Shown here piece by piece: positions 53,835 to 62,368 of a DNA stretch of 64,000 bases. The notes under the pieces are model-generated. The model did not search any database, was not told where the DNA came from, and saw nothing but the letters and a program-made list of their open reading frames with translations. The first letter of the stretch is position 1. Every line of letters begins with the position of its first letter. This stretch comes from Endobacterium cereale (GTDB lineage: Bacteria > Pseudomonadota > Alphaproteobacteria > Rhizobiales > Rhizobiaceae). Both the position numbers and the translations under genes were made by a program. Location of the stretch: NCBI RefSeq assembly GCF_009617585.1, contig NZ_WIXI01000040.1, positions 124,001 through 188,000 of the forward strand. Reading direction: 5' to 3'.

Positions 53835-54926
53835 CTATCGTTCCACCACGAGGTCGCTGAGCGGCTTTGAACAGCAGGGCAAGAACAGGCCGGCATCGAT
53901 TTCCCGCTGCCGAATGCCACCACTGTGCTTCATGTCGACGGCGCCGGATAGCAGTCGTGACTTGCAGGTTCCACACACACCATTGGCGCAGGAGGATGGG
54001 ATGCGTATTCCGGCTTTTTTGGCGCAGGACAGAACCGTCTGATCAGCTGAAACATCAATCATGCGCGCCTGCTTTGAAAACGCCACCTGAAAGAATTGCG
54101 CCTGGTGCCCATCCGGTGCGACCGTTTCCGCGTCTTCCATCGGGGCGGCGTCAAAACTCTCTTCATGGTAGTTTTCACTGATCACGCCGAGCCCCGACAC
54201 GATGGCGCGTGCTGCGACCATGAAGGGAGCCGGACCACAACACATCACCCGTCGTTCGCTGACATCGGGTACGGCAAGACGCATGTAGTCGGCTGAAATG
54301 CGTCCGGTCAGTCCGCACCATGACGGATCGTCACCGGTGGTCTCCGGCAGAAGATGCAGCCTCACTCCTTTCAGTCGCCGGCTGATCAGCTTCAATTCGT
54401 CATGAAAGACGAGGTCTGCAGGCGTTCGTGCCGCATGCATGAACACCACGTCGGTCTTGCCGCCACGATCGGATAAGGCACGCAGCATGGACATGACCGG
54501 GGTTATGCCCGAACCGCCTGACAGGAGAAGCAGTTTCCGGTCATCGCCGGCGGGGCGCCGGAAATGACCAAGCGGCCCTCGTGCCTTGATTTTTGCACCG
54601 GGTGCCATCGTGTCGTGCAGCCAATTGGATACTCGGCCGCCGGGAACACGTTTCACGGTCATGGCAAACACACCTGTGCGCGTTGGCGAGGACGATATGC
54701 TATAGCAGCGGCTTTCCGTCTGCCCTTCGAGCTCCGGCTCGAACAGGAAATACTGGCCGGCCTCGAAAGCGAAATGTTTTCCTGATGCCGAGGCGAATGT
54801 GAATGTCTTCACGTCATGCGTTTCCGGGTGGACGTCAATGCAGATCAGACTGTCATCATCGTCCAAGTTCCAGAACTGGAGAGCGTCTGTAGCGGCCGAA
54901 GGGCGGTGCAAGCTGTCAATAGCCAT
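53835..54926 (-). CDS. Oxygenase reductase: FAD/NAD(P)H domain plus C-terminal plant-type 2Fe-2S (GbcB/StcC-like)
   Basis: A 363-residue reductase. FAD site RCYSISSS (73-80), NAD(P) site GGSGITPVMSML (137-148), and a C-terminal ferredoxin domain with Cys313, Cys318, Cys321 (CANGVCGTC) and Cys351 or Cys352. This layout (reductase first, 2Fe-2S last) is that of reductases serving glycine-betaine and stachydrine Rieske demethylases. It overlaps the oxygenase gene by 11 bases. The run is convergent with the GlxA regulator, 17 bases apart. Start 54926 is chosen over 55046. Confidence 0.9.
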   Translation of the reverse strand: MAIDSLHRPSAATDALQFWNLDDDDSLICIDVHPETHDVKTFTFASASGKHFAFEAGQYFLFEPELEGQTESRCYSISSSPTRTGVFAMTVKRVPGGRVSNWLHDTMAPGAKIKARGPLGHFRRPAGDDRKLLLLSGGSGITPVMSMLRALSDRGGKTDVVFMHAARTPADLVFHDELKLISRRLKGVRLHLLPETTGDDPSWCGLTGRISADYMRLAVPDVSERRVMCCGPAPFMVAARAIVSGLGVISENYHEESFDAAPMEDAETVAPDGHQAQFFQVAFSKQARMIDVSADQTVLSCAKKAGIRIPSSCANGVCGTCKSRLLSGAVDMKHSGGIRQREIDAGLFLPCCSKPLSDLVVER

Positions 54927-56169
54927 GGGCGCGCATCCGATCGATGTACCAGGTTGCGAATTTATCGAGATTGGTTTCGGAAAACCGTGAATAAGGTCCG
55001 GGCCTGTATGCCGGGTCGAGCACGCCGGCATGGGAACGCGCGACAAGATCTGCGTCCTGATCCGTCGTTGCGATCCAGACGTCGGTCAGCTTGTCGAGGT
55101 TGTAATCGACGCCTTCCATCGCATCCTTGTGGACCAGCCACTTGGTGCGAACCAGTGTTTTTCCTGCCGCCAGCGGAATGACGATCGCCACCACGGCATG
55201 ATCTCCCATGAAATGGTTCCAGCTGTTGTGCCCCCATAGATGGGTGTCGCCCAGATCCTTGCGGGTCATCTGTCCCATCAGTTTGGAAGACGCCGCGGTC
55301 GCGTCATACGTCTGTGATTCTCCCGCGCCGGAGATAATCAGGCGTTGCGTGCGGAAATTGGTGGCGCACTCACTGAGTTGCTCAACTGCCGCCGAGGGAT
55401 ATCCATCAGCCTCCCATGCCCGGGTGCGTTTCTCATAGAGCCTGAAATGCTCTTCGGCCTGCAGGCGATCCTCCTCACCGAGACTTTCGGGATCGAACCC
55501 GAAATCGAGATCGACAAAGGAGACGCAGAGTTCGGGATGATTGGCCGAACAGTGATAGCATTCACGGTTGTTTTCGAGCGTCAGCTTCCAGTTTCCGTCT
55601 TCGATCACGTCGGTCTGGTGTGCGATGCGGGCATTGCGGATATCGTATGGTGCAAGGCGTTCCGTCATCGTGCGCTCAAGCAGGTCGATATCCTGCGGCG
55701 GGTCATCGGACAGACAGACGTAGATCAGCCCCTCTATCGACTTGAAATTGACCGATTTGAGATTGTGACAGCTCTTGTCGAAATCCTTTCCCATATGGGG
55801 AGCGAAACCAAGCTCGCCCGTCAGTTCATATGTCCAGGTATGATAGGGGCATACCAGTTTCGAGACGATCGTCGTTCCGGCATCCAGAAGGCGTGAGCCG
55901 CGATGACGGCAGACATTGTGAAAAACGCGAAGTTGGCCCTCGTCGTCTCTCAGCAGGATGAGGCTGGTTCGACCGATATCAACGACAGTGGCGTCACCGG
56001 GTTCGGCAACGTCGCAGTCGAGCCCGACGCATATCCAGTGTTTATGGAAGAATACGTCGAGATCCGCCTCGAACACGTCTTCGCGTGTGTAAAGACCGGC
56101 GGGAAGAGAATGTCCGTTTGTGCGGGCATCCAGCAACGCTGAAATGGAGGAGGGCAGTTTGTTGAGCAT
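54916..56169 (-). CDS. Rieske non-haem iron oxygenase, probable betaine N-demethylase alpha subunit
   Basis: A 417-residue oxygenase. Rieske cluster Cys87-x-His89 (CRHRG) and Cys107-x2-His110 (CPYHTW). Catalytic-domain motif ENNRECYHCSANHPE supplies His206 and His211 for the mononuclear iron, with Glu203 at the bridging position that is Asp in ring-hydroxylating oxygenases; Glu occurs in the carnitine oxygenase CntA. Length and wording (WICVGLDCDVAEPGDATVVDIG) resemble GbcA/stachydrine-demethylase types. Expected role: remove a methyl from a quaternary proline or glycine betaine as formaldehyde. Start 56169 has AGGAG upstream. Confidence 0.9.
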   Translation of the reverse strand: MLNKLPSSISALLDARTNGHSLPAGLYTREDVFEADLDVFFHKHWICVGLDCDVAEPGDATVVDIGRTSLILLRDDEGQLRVFHNVCRHRGSRLLDAGTTIVSKLVCPYHTWTYELTGELGFAPHMGKDFDKSCHNLKSVNFKSIEGLIYVCLSDDPPQDIDLLERTMTERLAPYDIRNARIAHQTDVIEDGNWKLTLENNRECYHCSANHPELCVSFVDLDFGFDPESLGEEDRLQAEEHFRLYEKRTRAWEADGYPSAAVEQLSECATNFRTQRLIISGAGESQTYDATAASSKLMGQMTRKDLGDTHLWGHNSWNHFMGDHAVVAIVIPLAAGKTLVRTKWLVHKDAMEGVDYNLDKLTDVWIATTDQDADLVARSHAGVLDPAYRPGPYSRFSETNLDKFATWYIDRMRAHGY

Positions 56170-56258
56170 GAGAACTCCTGTGCGATGTGAGTTCAGCTTG
56201 CTCTTGCCGATCATGGGCTTCAACGGCATTTAAATTCGCGGTCACATAATAAAAAGTA

Positions 56259-57164
56259 ATGTCACGGGGAACGAGGATGCAGTTCAGACGGAGATTGCCG
56301 TCAATGACGGCGCTGCTGACGCTTGAGGCCGTGCTTCGACGCAGAAGTTTTACGGCAGCAGCCGGCGAACTGTGCGTTACTCAAGCGGCTGTCAGTCGGC
56401 AGATCGCGGCTCTGGAAGAAGAACTCGGCCAGCCGTTATTCGTGCGCAAGCACAGAGCGATCGAGCCGACGCCCGCCTGTCTTTCGCTTGGCGCCACACT
56501 GTTGCAATGCTTCGGAAACATTGCGGAAACGATTGAAGGCATCAAGGCAGGCAATGATGAGGTGGTGACGCTGGGCGCAACGGTGGCGTTCTCGTCGTTT
56601 TGGCTTCTGCCCCGACTTGTCGCATTTCGCCGGCAGCATCCATCGATACAGGTCCGCGTCGTCTCACAGGATGCGAGGTTAGATCTTGCCGAGGGTGGGA
56701 TTGATGTTGCCGTGCGTTACGGCACGCCGCCCTTCAATGATGCCGTGGTGATTGCGTCGCGAGGCGATGTCATCTTCCCGGTCTGTTCACCGGACTATCT
56801 GGCGAGCAGGAGCGATATTGCCCTCACGTCCTCGGATGATTTCATCGAAGCCGAGGTGATCGATCGGACCTGGTATTCCTGGTCGCAGTGGCTTTCCGGT
56901 TCAGGAGGTGAATTTATCGTCAGGCCGTCGTTGCGTTTCAATCATTATACCGAAGCGATCGCTGCCGCACGGTCGGGCCAAGGTATCGCGTTGGGGTGGG
57001 GGCTTTTGGTTCAGACCTTCCTTGATGATAGCACGCTGGTCAAGCTGGGCGATCAAGCGATGTCGGCGCCGAATACATACAATATAGTCATTCCCAAAAA
57101 ATCGCGAACATTCCGGGCGCGCGATCAGGCCGTCGAGTGGCTGGCGACGTCGTTGAGTGCCTGA
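56259..57164 (+). CDS. LysR-family regulator (GcvA-like), divergent from the Rieske genes
   Basis: A 301-residue LysR protein: MTALLTLEAVLRRRSFTAAAGELCVTQAAVSRQIAALEEELGQPLFVRKHRAIEPTP is the HTH; the effector domain includes ASFSSFWLLPRLVAFRRQHPSIQVRV and DLAEGGIDVAVRYG. GcvA-type wording. It lies 89 bases from the divergent Rieske operon and likely regulates it. Its last 40 bases overlap the convergent LysR gene. ATG at 56259 or 56277. Confidence 0.88.
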   Translation: MSRGTRMQFRRRLPSMTALLTLEAVLRRRSFTAAAGELCVTQAAVSRQIAALEEELGQPLFVRKHRAIEPTPACLSLGATLLQCFGNIAETIEGIKAGNDEVVTLGATVAFSSFWLLPRLVAFRRQHPSIQVRVVSQDARLDLAEGGIDVAVRYGTPPFNDAVVIASRGDVIFPVCSPDYLASRSDIALTSSDDFIEAEVIDRTWYSWSQWLSGSGGEFIVRPSLRFNHYTEAIAAARSGQGIALGWGLLVQTFLDDSTLVKLGDQAMSAPNTYNIVIPKKSRTFRARDQAVEWLATSLSA

Positions 57165-58129
57165 CCCGCCATCAGGTCTGCCCAAGGAAACATGTCGGTG
57201 ATGCGCGGCACTATGGTGTTCGCGATCGATCTTCGAAATATGTCGATGACATCGGGCATGACCGATACCAGTTCATTTCGGCGATGGATCAGATAGATGC
57301 GACGGTAGGTCCGGCTGGTTGGCAAAGGCAACGCGACCAGATCCATCGTAGACGAGTGAGCATGCAGCAGACACAGGGGCGTCGCAATCGTCCATCCCAG
57401 GCCATTCGAGATCATTCGCAGAACCGCCTCGCTGGCGTCGAATTCCATAGTTCTGCGAGGAGCCAATCTGCGTTGCTCCAGAAAATACTCCACCTTTTGT
57501 CCCAGATCGGAGCGGGCACTGAAACGAACGAGAGGAAGTGCTTCGCACATTTCACTCATCGTCATCGACTTGAAAATATCAGCCTGAGACTTTGGGACGA
57601 CTGCAATCAACGGTTCCTGCAGCAGACATTCACGGGTGAGTTCCGGCTCGGCGGTCATCGCGTCGCCTGAAACGATGATGTCGACCTTGCGGCTCAGCAG
57701 GTCGGCCGACAGCGTCGGTGTAATGCCCGACCACATTTGCAGGTGTTCTATGCGGCCACCTAAAAATTTCATGATGTCAGGCCCGATGGTCGTCGCGAAA
57801 GTATCGATCAGCCCCAGCCGCAGAATGGGAAGATCAACCGTTTCGGCCGCTCGAACTTCGTCGATCATCCGTCGAACATTCTGCAAAACGCCGTTCCCGC
57901 CTTTCTTCAGGATTTCTCCGGCTTGTGTGAGGCGCAACGGCCGGCAGGATCGGTCTATCAGCGCCACGCCGAACAGACGTTCCAACCGGGCGATTGATTG
58001 CGAGACGGCAGATTGCGTGACGCCAAGCTGGGAGGACGAAACCGTGAGGTTGCTGTTGTCGGCAAAGGTCCGAAAAACATGCAGATCCCAGAGGTTGATG
58101 TTCAACGATGTATCGATCTTCTGCTTCAT
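57125..58129 (-). CDS. LysR-family regulator, divergent from the aspartase-family gene
   Basis: A 334-residue LysR protein. HTH: LWDLHVFRTFADNSNLTVSSSQLGVTQSAVSQSIARLERLFGVALIDR. Effector domain: LRLGLIDTFATTIGPDIMKFLGG and ISNGLGWTIATPLCLLHAH. Start 58129; the longer frame to 58501 covers the aspartase gene and is rejected. It is divergent from the lyase gene (150-base gap) and probably its activator. Its 3' end overlaps the preceding LysR gene by 40 bases in antisense. Confidence 0.9.
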   Translation of the reverse strand: MKQKIDTSLNINLWDLHVFRTFADNSNLTVSSSQLGVTQSAVSQSIARLERLFGVALIDRSCRPLRLTQAGEILKKGGNGVLQNVRRMIDEVRAAETVDLPILRLGLIDTFATTIGPDIMKFLGGRIEHLQMWSGITPTLSADLLSRKVDIIVSGDAMTAEPELTRECLLQEPLIAVVPKSQADIFKSMTMSEMCEALPLVRFSARSDLGQKVEYFLEQRRLAPRRTMEFDASEAVLRMISNGLGWTIATPLCLLHAHSSTMDLVALPLPTSRTYRRIYLIHRRNELVSVMPDVIDIFRRSIANTIVPRITDMFPWADLMAGQALNDVASHSTA

Positions 58130-58161
58130 GCTGCCGGTTTGCCCGTGAGTATGTCCCGCAT

Positions 58162-58178
58162 CATTAGCATGGCTAATG
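58162..58178. promoter_or_regulatory. LysR-type palindrome in the divergent gap
   Basis: CATTAGC-ATG-GCTAATG is a perfect 7+3+7 inverted repeat with the A/T-N-T/A feel of LysR sites, placed between the LysR gene and the aspartase-family gene. An AT-rich ATATT-N4-AATAT follows. Confidence 0.55.
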
Positions 58179-58278
58179 TTGAATCCAATATTGCTTAATA
58201 TGAGAAGTGTCGATGCCCGGTTCTTTGCAAGAGGTTGTAAGAAGCTGACACCAGAAGACGGCCAACAAGGGGTTCGAT

Positions 58279-59670
58279 ATGACTGAAATTCGAGTGGAAG
58301 CTGACGGTTTGGGGGCGGTAGAATTGCCTGCAGACGCTTTGTACGGGGTAAATACCTGGCGTGCGTTACAGAACTTTCCGCTCTCGGGTCGTCCGATCTC
58401 TTCCTATCCCGACTTTGTCTGGGCACTCGCGACTGTGAAGCAAGCGGCGGGCAAGGCAAACGCTGATATCGGAGTTCTGTCGGCCGATCGTGCCGCCGCA
58501 ATCGTTGCTGCGTGTGAGGAGTTGAAGAAGGGAAAGCATGACCGACATCTCCTCGTCGACATGCTCGAAGGCTCGGGGGGAACCTCGACGAACATGAATG
58601 TCAACGAAGTCATTGCAAACGTGGTCGCGTCCAGACGCGGTGACGCACTTGGCGCATACGTATTCGTTCACCCCAATGATCACGTCAATCTTGGGCAATC
58701 GACAAACGATGTCATCCCAACCGCGATGAAGCTGGCGGTGCATCGTGCCCTGGCTGGCATGTTGTCCAGCATCGACAAACTTGCTGCGGCGCTTTCAGAA
58801 AAGGAGCGCGCTTATGCAAGCGTTCTTCGCCTTGGCCGTACATGTCTGCAGGATGCCCAGCCTATGACCTTGGGGCAGGCGATCGGTGGATATGCCGCCG
58901 TCACAAGAAGGCATGTGGAACAGTTGGGCATTTTGCGGAATCAGTTTCTGCATCTGCCTCTTGGGGGGACGGCGATCGGAACTGGGTTCGGGTCGTCCCC
59001 CGGGTATCGCAATGCCGCAATGCAGCATCTTCGCACCATGACCGGCGAAGAGTTTATCGCGGTTGCCAATGCCTTCGACGGTATGCAGAACATGGATACT
59101 TGCGCAAGGCTGTCGGCCGAGTTACGCAATACGGCCAATTCCTTATGGAAGATTGCCAACGATCTGGTCGTGCTGTCGTCCGGGCCGGCCGGGGGAATTC
59201 AGGAAGTTGTGTTGCCCTCCGTGCAGCAAGGATCGTCGATCATGCCGGGCAAGGTCAATCCCGTCATTCCCATGGCTGTTTGCCAGGTTGCCTTCGCCAT
59301 AACCGGGAACGATGCCGCGATCGCTATGGCATGCCAGCAGGGCCTTCTGGAAATCAATCACTACGAATTGCTGGTGTGCGACCGGTTGCTGGACAGCATC
59401 GAATTGTTGTCGCGGGCGGCCGACATGTTCGCTTCCCGTTGTATCGACGGGCTTGTCGCAAACGAGGCATCGTCGTTCGATCATCTTTTGGCATCCAGCG
59501 CGTTGGCGACGGCTCTGGTGCCGGACCTCGGCTATGCGATCGTCTCCGGCATCGTAAGAGATGCCATCGCACAAAAACGAACATTCGTGGATGTTGCAAC
59601 GGAGCGGGGTTTGCTGGGCGAGGGCGAAATCGTTTCGGTTCTTGCCAAGGCAGCGGATTGCCGGGTTTGA
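58279..59670 (+). CDS. Aspartase/fumarase-superfamily lyase (AspA-like) with altered GRTH motif
   Basis: A 463-residue lyase. GSGGTSTNMNVNEVIAN (98-114), HPNDHVNLGQSTNDVIPTA (131-149) and the signature GSSIMPGKVNP (318-328) are those of aspartase/fumarase. The GRTHLQDA motif reads GRTCLQDA with Cys189 where family members have the substrate-binding or catalytic-dyad His. Aspartase (L-aspartate to fumarate plus ammonia) or a relative acting on a different amino-dicarboxylate is likely. It is followed by an amino-acid ABC operon after a 224-base gap. Confidence 0.82.
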   Translation: MTEIRVEADGLGAVELPADALYGVNTWRALQNFPLSGRPISSYPDFVWALATVKQAAGKANADIGVLSADRAAAIVAACEELKKGKHDRHLLVDMLEGSGGTSTNMNVNEVIANVVASRRGDALGAYVFVHPNDHVNLGQSTNDVIPTAMKLAVHRALAGMLSSIDKLAAALSEKERAYASVLRLGRTCLQDAQPMTLGQAIGGYAAVTRRHVEQLGILRNQFLHLPLGGTAIGTGFGSSPGYRNAAMQHLRTMTGEEFIAVANAFDGMQNMDTCARLSAELRNTANSLWKIANDLVVLSSGPAGGIQEVVLPSVQQGSSIMPGKVNPVIPMAVCQVAFAITGNDAAIAMACQQGLLEINHYELLVCDRLLDSIELLSRAADMFASRCIDGLVANEASSFDHLLASSALATALVPDLGYAIVSGIVRDAIAQKRTFVDVATERGLLGEGEIVSVLAKAADCRV

Positions 59671-59894
59671 GCCATGCTCCAGGGGGGGGCGTCGGGAGGG
59701 GTAACAGGTGGATGCTCTAGGCCCCGGCACGGGTATCAATGTATAGACCGGCGCAGGTGATGCCCTATCAGAAAATACCGTCGGTCAGGCTTTTTTCCTC
59801 TGGCCGAAAAATGCAAAAAAATGTCCTGAAAAGACAAGATTAAATCCTGTTGTTTGTCAAATTCAACGACAGCTAAACAAAAAAGGGGACGGAC
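59671..59894. other. Intergenic gap before the amino-acid ABC operon
   Basis: A 224-base gap with no ORF. Features: a G-run (GGGGGGG near 59681), AT-rich stretches (ATGCAAAAAAATG, GATTAAATCC, CAACGACAGCTAAACAAAAAAGGGG) leading into the ribosome site. A promoter for the ABC operon probably lies in the AT-rich right half; no clear -35/-10 pair. Confidence 0.45.
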
Positions 59895-60719
59895 ATGACA
59901 AGATTGATTGCTTTGACGATGGGCCTGCTGACCGCGACCACTTCTGTCAACGCCGCCGAGTGCAGCAACGCTACTCTCAAACGGATCACCGAGCGTGGAG
60001 AAATTGCCGTCGGTGTAAAGGCAGACTACAAGCCCTTCGGCTTTCGCGATCCCAATGGCGAGGTCGTCGGACTGGAAATCGACCTCGCCAAAGAGGTCGC
60101 AGCAACGCTGGGCGTCAAGCTTCGTCTCGTTCCCGTGGTGGCATCGAACCGCATGCAATTCGTGGAGCAGGGTCAGACGGACCTCATGATTGCGACGATG
60201 ACCGATACGAAGGAGCGTCGTAACATTGTCGGTATTCCTGGCCCGAATTACTATGCGTCCGGAACCAATATTCTTTCCCCCAAAGCTCTCGCTTTCAAGG
60301 ACTGGAAAGATCTGAACGGTAAACCGGTCTGCGGCATTCAGGGCGCTTTCTATAACCAGTCGGTCTCCGATAAATACGGCGCCAAGATTTCGGCCTTTAC
60401 CAATGCCGCAGAGGCAAAGCAGGCCTTGCGTGACCGCAAATGCGTCGCGTTCCTCTTCGATGACGCATCCATCGCGTCCGATCTTGCTTCCGGTTCCTGG
60501 GGTGAATTCGAGATGCCGCTGCAGTCTGAAGATCAGGCTCCGTGGGGACTCGCCGTCGCAAAATCCGAAGAGGCTTGCGCATTCGGAACGCTGATTTCCG
60601 GTCTCGAATACAATTGGCATCGCAGCGGCAAGCTGCTCGAACTTGAGAAAAAGTGGGAGATCAAGTCGACAGGCTATCTGCAATCCATGCACGACAAAAT
60701 GGCGGATCCCATCAAGTAA
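59895..60719 (+). CDS. Polar amino-acid ABC substrate-binding protein (family 3)
   Basis: A 274-residue periplasmic binder with a signal peptide (RLIALTMGLLTATTSVNA, cleavage near 21). Family-3 pieces: IAVGVKADYKPFGFRDPNGEVVGLEIDLAKEVAATLG, IATMTDTKERRNIVGIPGPNY, VCGIQGAFYNQ, and the paired lobe LRDRKCVAFLFDDASI. It captures a polar amino acid, possibly aspartate or glutamate given the nearby aspartase-like gene, though the position FRDPNG is common to many. Strong AAAGGGG upstream. Confidence 0.9.
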   Translation: MTRLIALTMGLLTATTSVNAAECSNATLKRITERGEIAVGVKADYKPFGFRDPNGEVVGLEIDLAKEVAATLGVKLRLVPVVASNRMQFVEQGQTDLMIATMTDTKERRNIVGIPGPNYYASGTNILSPKALAFKDWKDLNGKPVCGIQGAFYNQSVSDKYGAKISAFTNAAEAKQALRDRKCVAFLFDDASIASDLASGSWGEFEMPLQSEDQAPWGLAVAKSEEACAFGTLISGLEYNWHRSGKLLELEKKWEIKSTGYLQSMHDKMADPIK

Positions 60720-60728
60720 GGACGGCAG

Positions 60729-61481
60729 ATGAACGTCCTTTCCGATTATTTTCGTGATCTTGCCGAGAGGTCGCCTCGCTGGGACTTCGTTTGGTTGTAC
60801 GATGGCAGCGCCACAGACCGGATTCTTTCCGGTCTGTGGGTAACCATTCAGCTCAGCGTCATTTGTGTCATAGCATCGCTGGTCATCGGCTTCGCCGGGT
60901 CCATGCTTCAGACGTCTCGCTACAGGATCGCGAGATTGTTCGTTAGCGGTTACCTGCAAATCTTCCGTAATACCCCGCCGCTGGTGCAGTTGCTGTTTTT
61001 CTATTTTGCGCTGGGGCAGTTCACGCCAAGCTACAGCCCTGATGGCTGGACCCAGATACCGCTCATCTCGAATGTCGGCTGGGCGGCGATATCGCTGTCG
61101 CTTTTCGGTGCGGCCTTCAACGTGGAAATCTTTCGATCCGGGCTTGAGGCAGTGCCGAATTCGACGACCGAGGCCGCAGATGCGCTTGGCATGAGCCGTT
61201 GGCTGATCTTTTCGGAAATCCAGTTTCCGCTTGCGCTCAGGGTCTGTCTGCCTGCGTTGAGCAGCAACCTGATCAACCTGGTCAAGACCACCTCCCAGGC
61301 CTTCGCGATCGCCGTGCCGGAGCTTCTCTATCAATCCGCGTCGCTGTGGAACGATCATCCGGCCACGCAGAACCCGACAATGTTGCTGCTTCTGGTCGTT
61401 TACGTGGGCCTTGTCGGTATTCTTTCGCTCGGCCTCAGGCTTTTGGAAAGACGAATGAGAGTGCCCGGCTATGGCGGCTGA
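60729..61481 (+). CDS. Amino-acid ABC permease 1 (HisM/GltJ-type)
   Basis: A 250-residue permease with five or so membrane helices: GLWVTIQLSVICVIASLVIGFAGSML, IFRNTPPLVQLLFFYFALG, and the coupling motif EAADALGMSRWLIFSEIQFPLALRVCLPAL. FRNTPPL is the HisQM/GltJK signature. Overlaps the next permease by 11 bases. Confidence 0.92.
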   Translation: MNVLSDYFRDLAERSPRWDFVWLYDGSATDRILSGLWVTIQLSVICVIASLVIGFAGSMLQTSRYRIARLFVSGYLQIFRNTPPLVQLLFFYFALGQFTPSYSPDGWTQIPLISNVGWAAISLSLFGAAFNVEIFRSGLEAVPNSTTEAADALGMSRWLIFSEIQFPLALRVCLPALSSNLINLVKTTSQAFAIAVPELLYQSASLWNDHPATQNPTMLLLLVVYVGLVGILSLGLRLLERRMRVPGYGG

Positions 61482-62358
61482 CATCTATAAAAACGCTGAT
61501 GACGAAAAATCATCCGGAAGCGACATGGCTGTGCTGCTGCCACTTCGCGCGGCGCCGCAAATGGACGGCTTTTCGCTGACATCCTGGCTCGCAAATATCA
61601 AATGGTGGCAGATCGGTCTGCTTTTGCTGATATGGCCGGTGCATGCCTTTGCGCAGGGAGCGGTCACGGTCAATGACGCGCTTGCCGTCCTTTACAAGTG
61701 GGCACCGTTTCTTGTGTTGAACGGCTTTCTCTTCAATGTTCTGATCTCCGTCCTTTCGATGGCGCTCGGCACTGGCTTGGGCGTGCTGGTTGGCCTGACC
61801 TTGATTTCGAAATGGTATGCGCTGCGCCTGATCGGAAACACAGGCACTGCCTTCTTCCGCAATGCTCCCTGGTTGGTATTGCTGTTCGTGGTTCTGCTGG
61901 CATTTCCGTTCGAGTTTACGATCTTTGGAATGCGCGTACCCTTTCCCGGCTGGATAAAGGCGGTTATCGGCCTTTCCCTGCCAGTTGCAGCCAATATCGC
62001 CATCGTTGTTCGTGGTGCGATACAATCTGTGCCTTCTGCACAGTGGGAGGCTGCAGAAAGTCTCAGCTTCACCCGCATACAGACGCTCTGGCAGATCATT
62101 ATTCCCCAGTGCATCAAGCGAATGATCCCGCCCTGGATGAACTGGTACGCCATTTTGACCATGGCCACTCCGCTGTGCTCGATCCTTGGCACCGAGGAAA
62201 TGGTAACGCTTACTCGCCAGGCGATGGAAGCGGAAGGTAACAAGCCGGAATTCCTGATGCCGTTCTATGGCTTCGTCCTGGTTCTGTTCTTCCTCTATTG
62301 CTACCCGATTGCAAAACTCACGGTGCGCCTTGAGCGCAAGTTCGCCGTCAAGCTCTAG
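61471..62358 (+). CDS. Amino-acid ABC permease 2 (HisM/GltK-type) with N-terminal extension
   Basis: A 295-residue permease. After a ~45-residue cytoplasmic lead and one extra hydrophobic segment ([17 protein letters not shown]), the core has [45 protein letters not shown] and [37 protein letters not shown] replaces FRNTPPL. Longer than the partner, as is common for the GltK-type second subunit. Confidence 0.88.
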   Translation: MAADIYKNADDEKSSGSDMAVLLPLRAAPQMDGFSLTSWLANIKWWQIGLLLLIWPVHAFAQGAVTVNDALAVLYKWAPFLVLNGFLFNVLISVLSMALGTGLGVLVGLTLISKWYALRLIGNTGTAFFRNAPWLVLLFVVLLAFPFEFTIFGMRVPFPGWIKAVIGLSLPVAANIAIVVRGAIQSVPSAQWEAAESLSFTRIQTLWQIIIPQCIKRMIPPWMNWYAILTMATPLCSILGTEEMVTLTRQAMEAEGNKPEFLMPFYGFVLVLFFLYCYPIAKLTVRLERKFAVKL

Positions 62359-62368
62359 GTTTAAGAAT

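Noticed and set aside
59736..61484. A 582-codon minus-strand frame opposite the amino-acid binding protein and permease
   Set aside because: Antisense shadow; low-complexity Arg/Gln/Asp composition and no recognisable domain, against clear ABC subunits on the plus strand.
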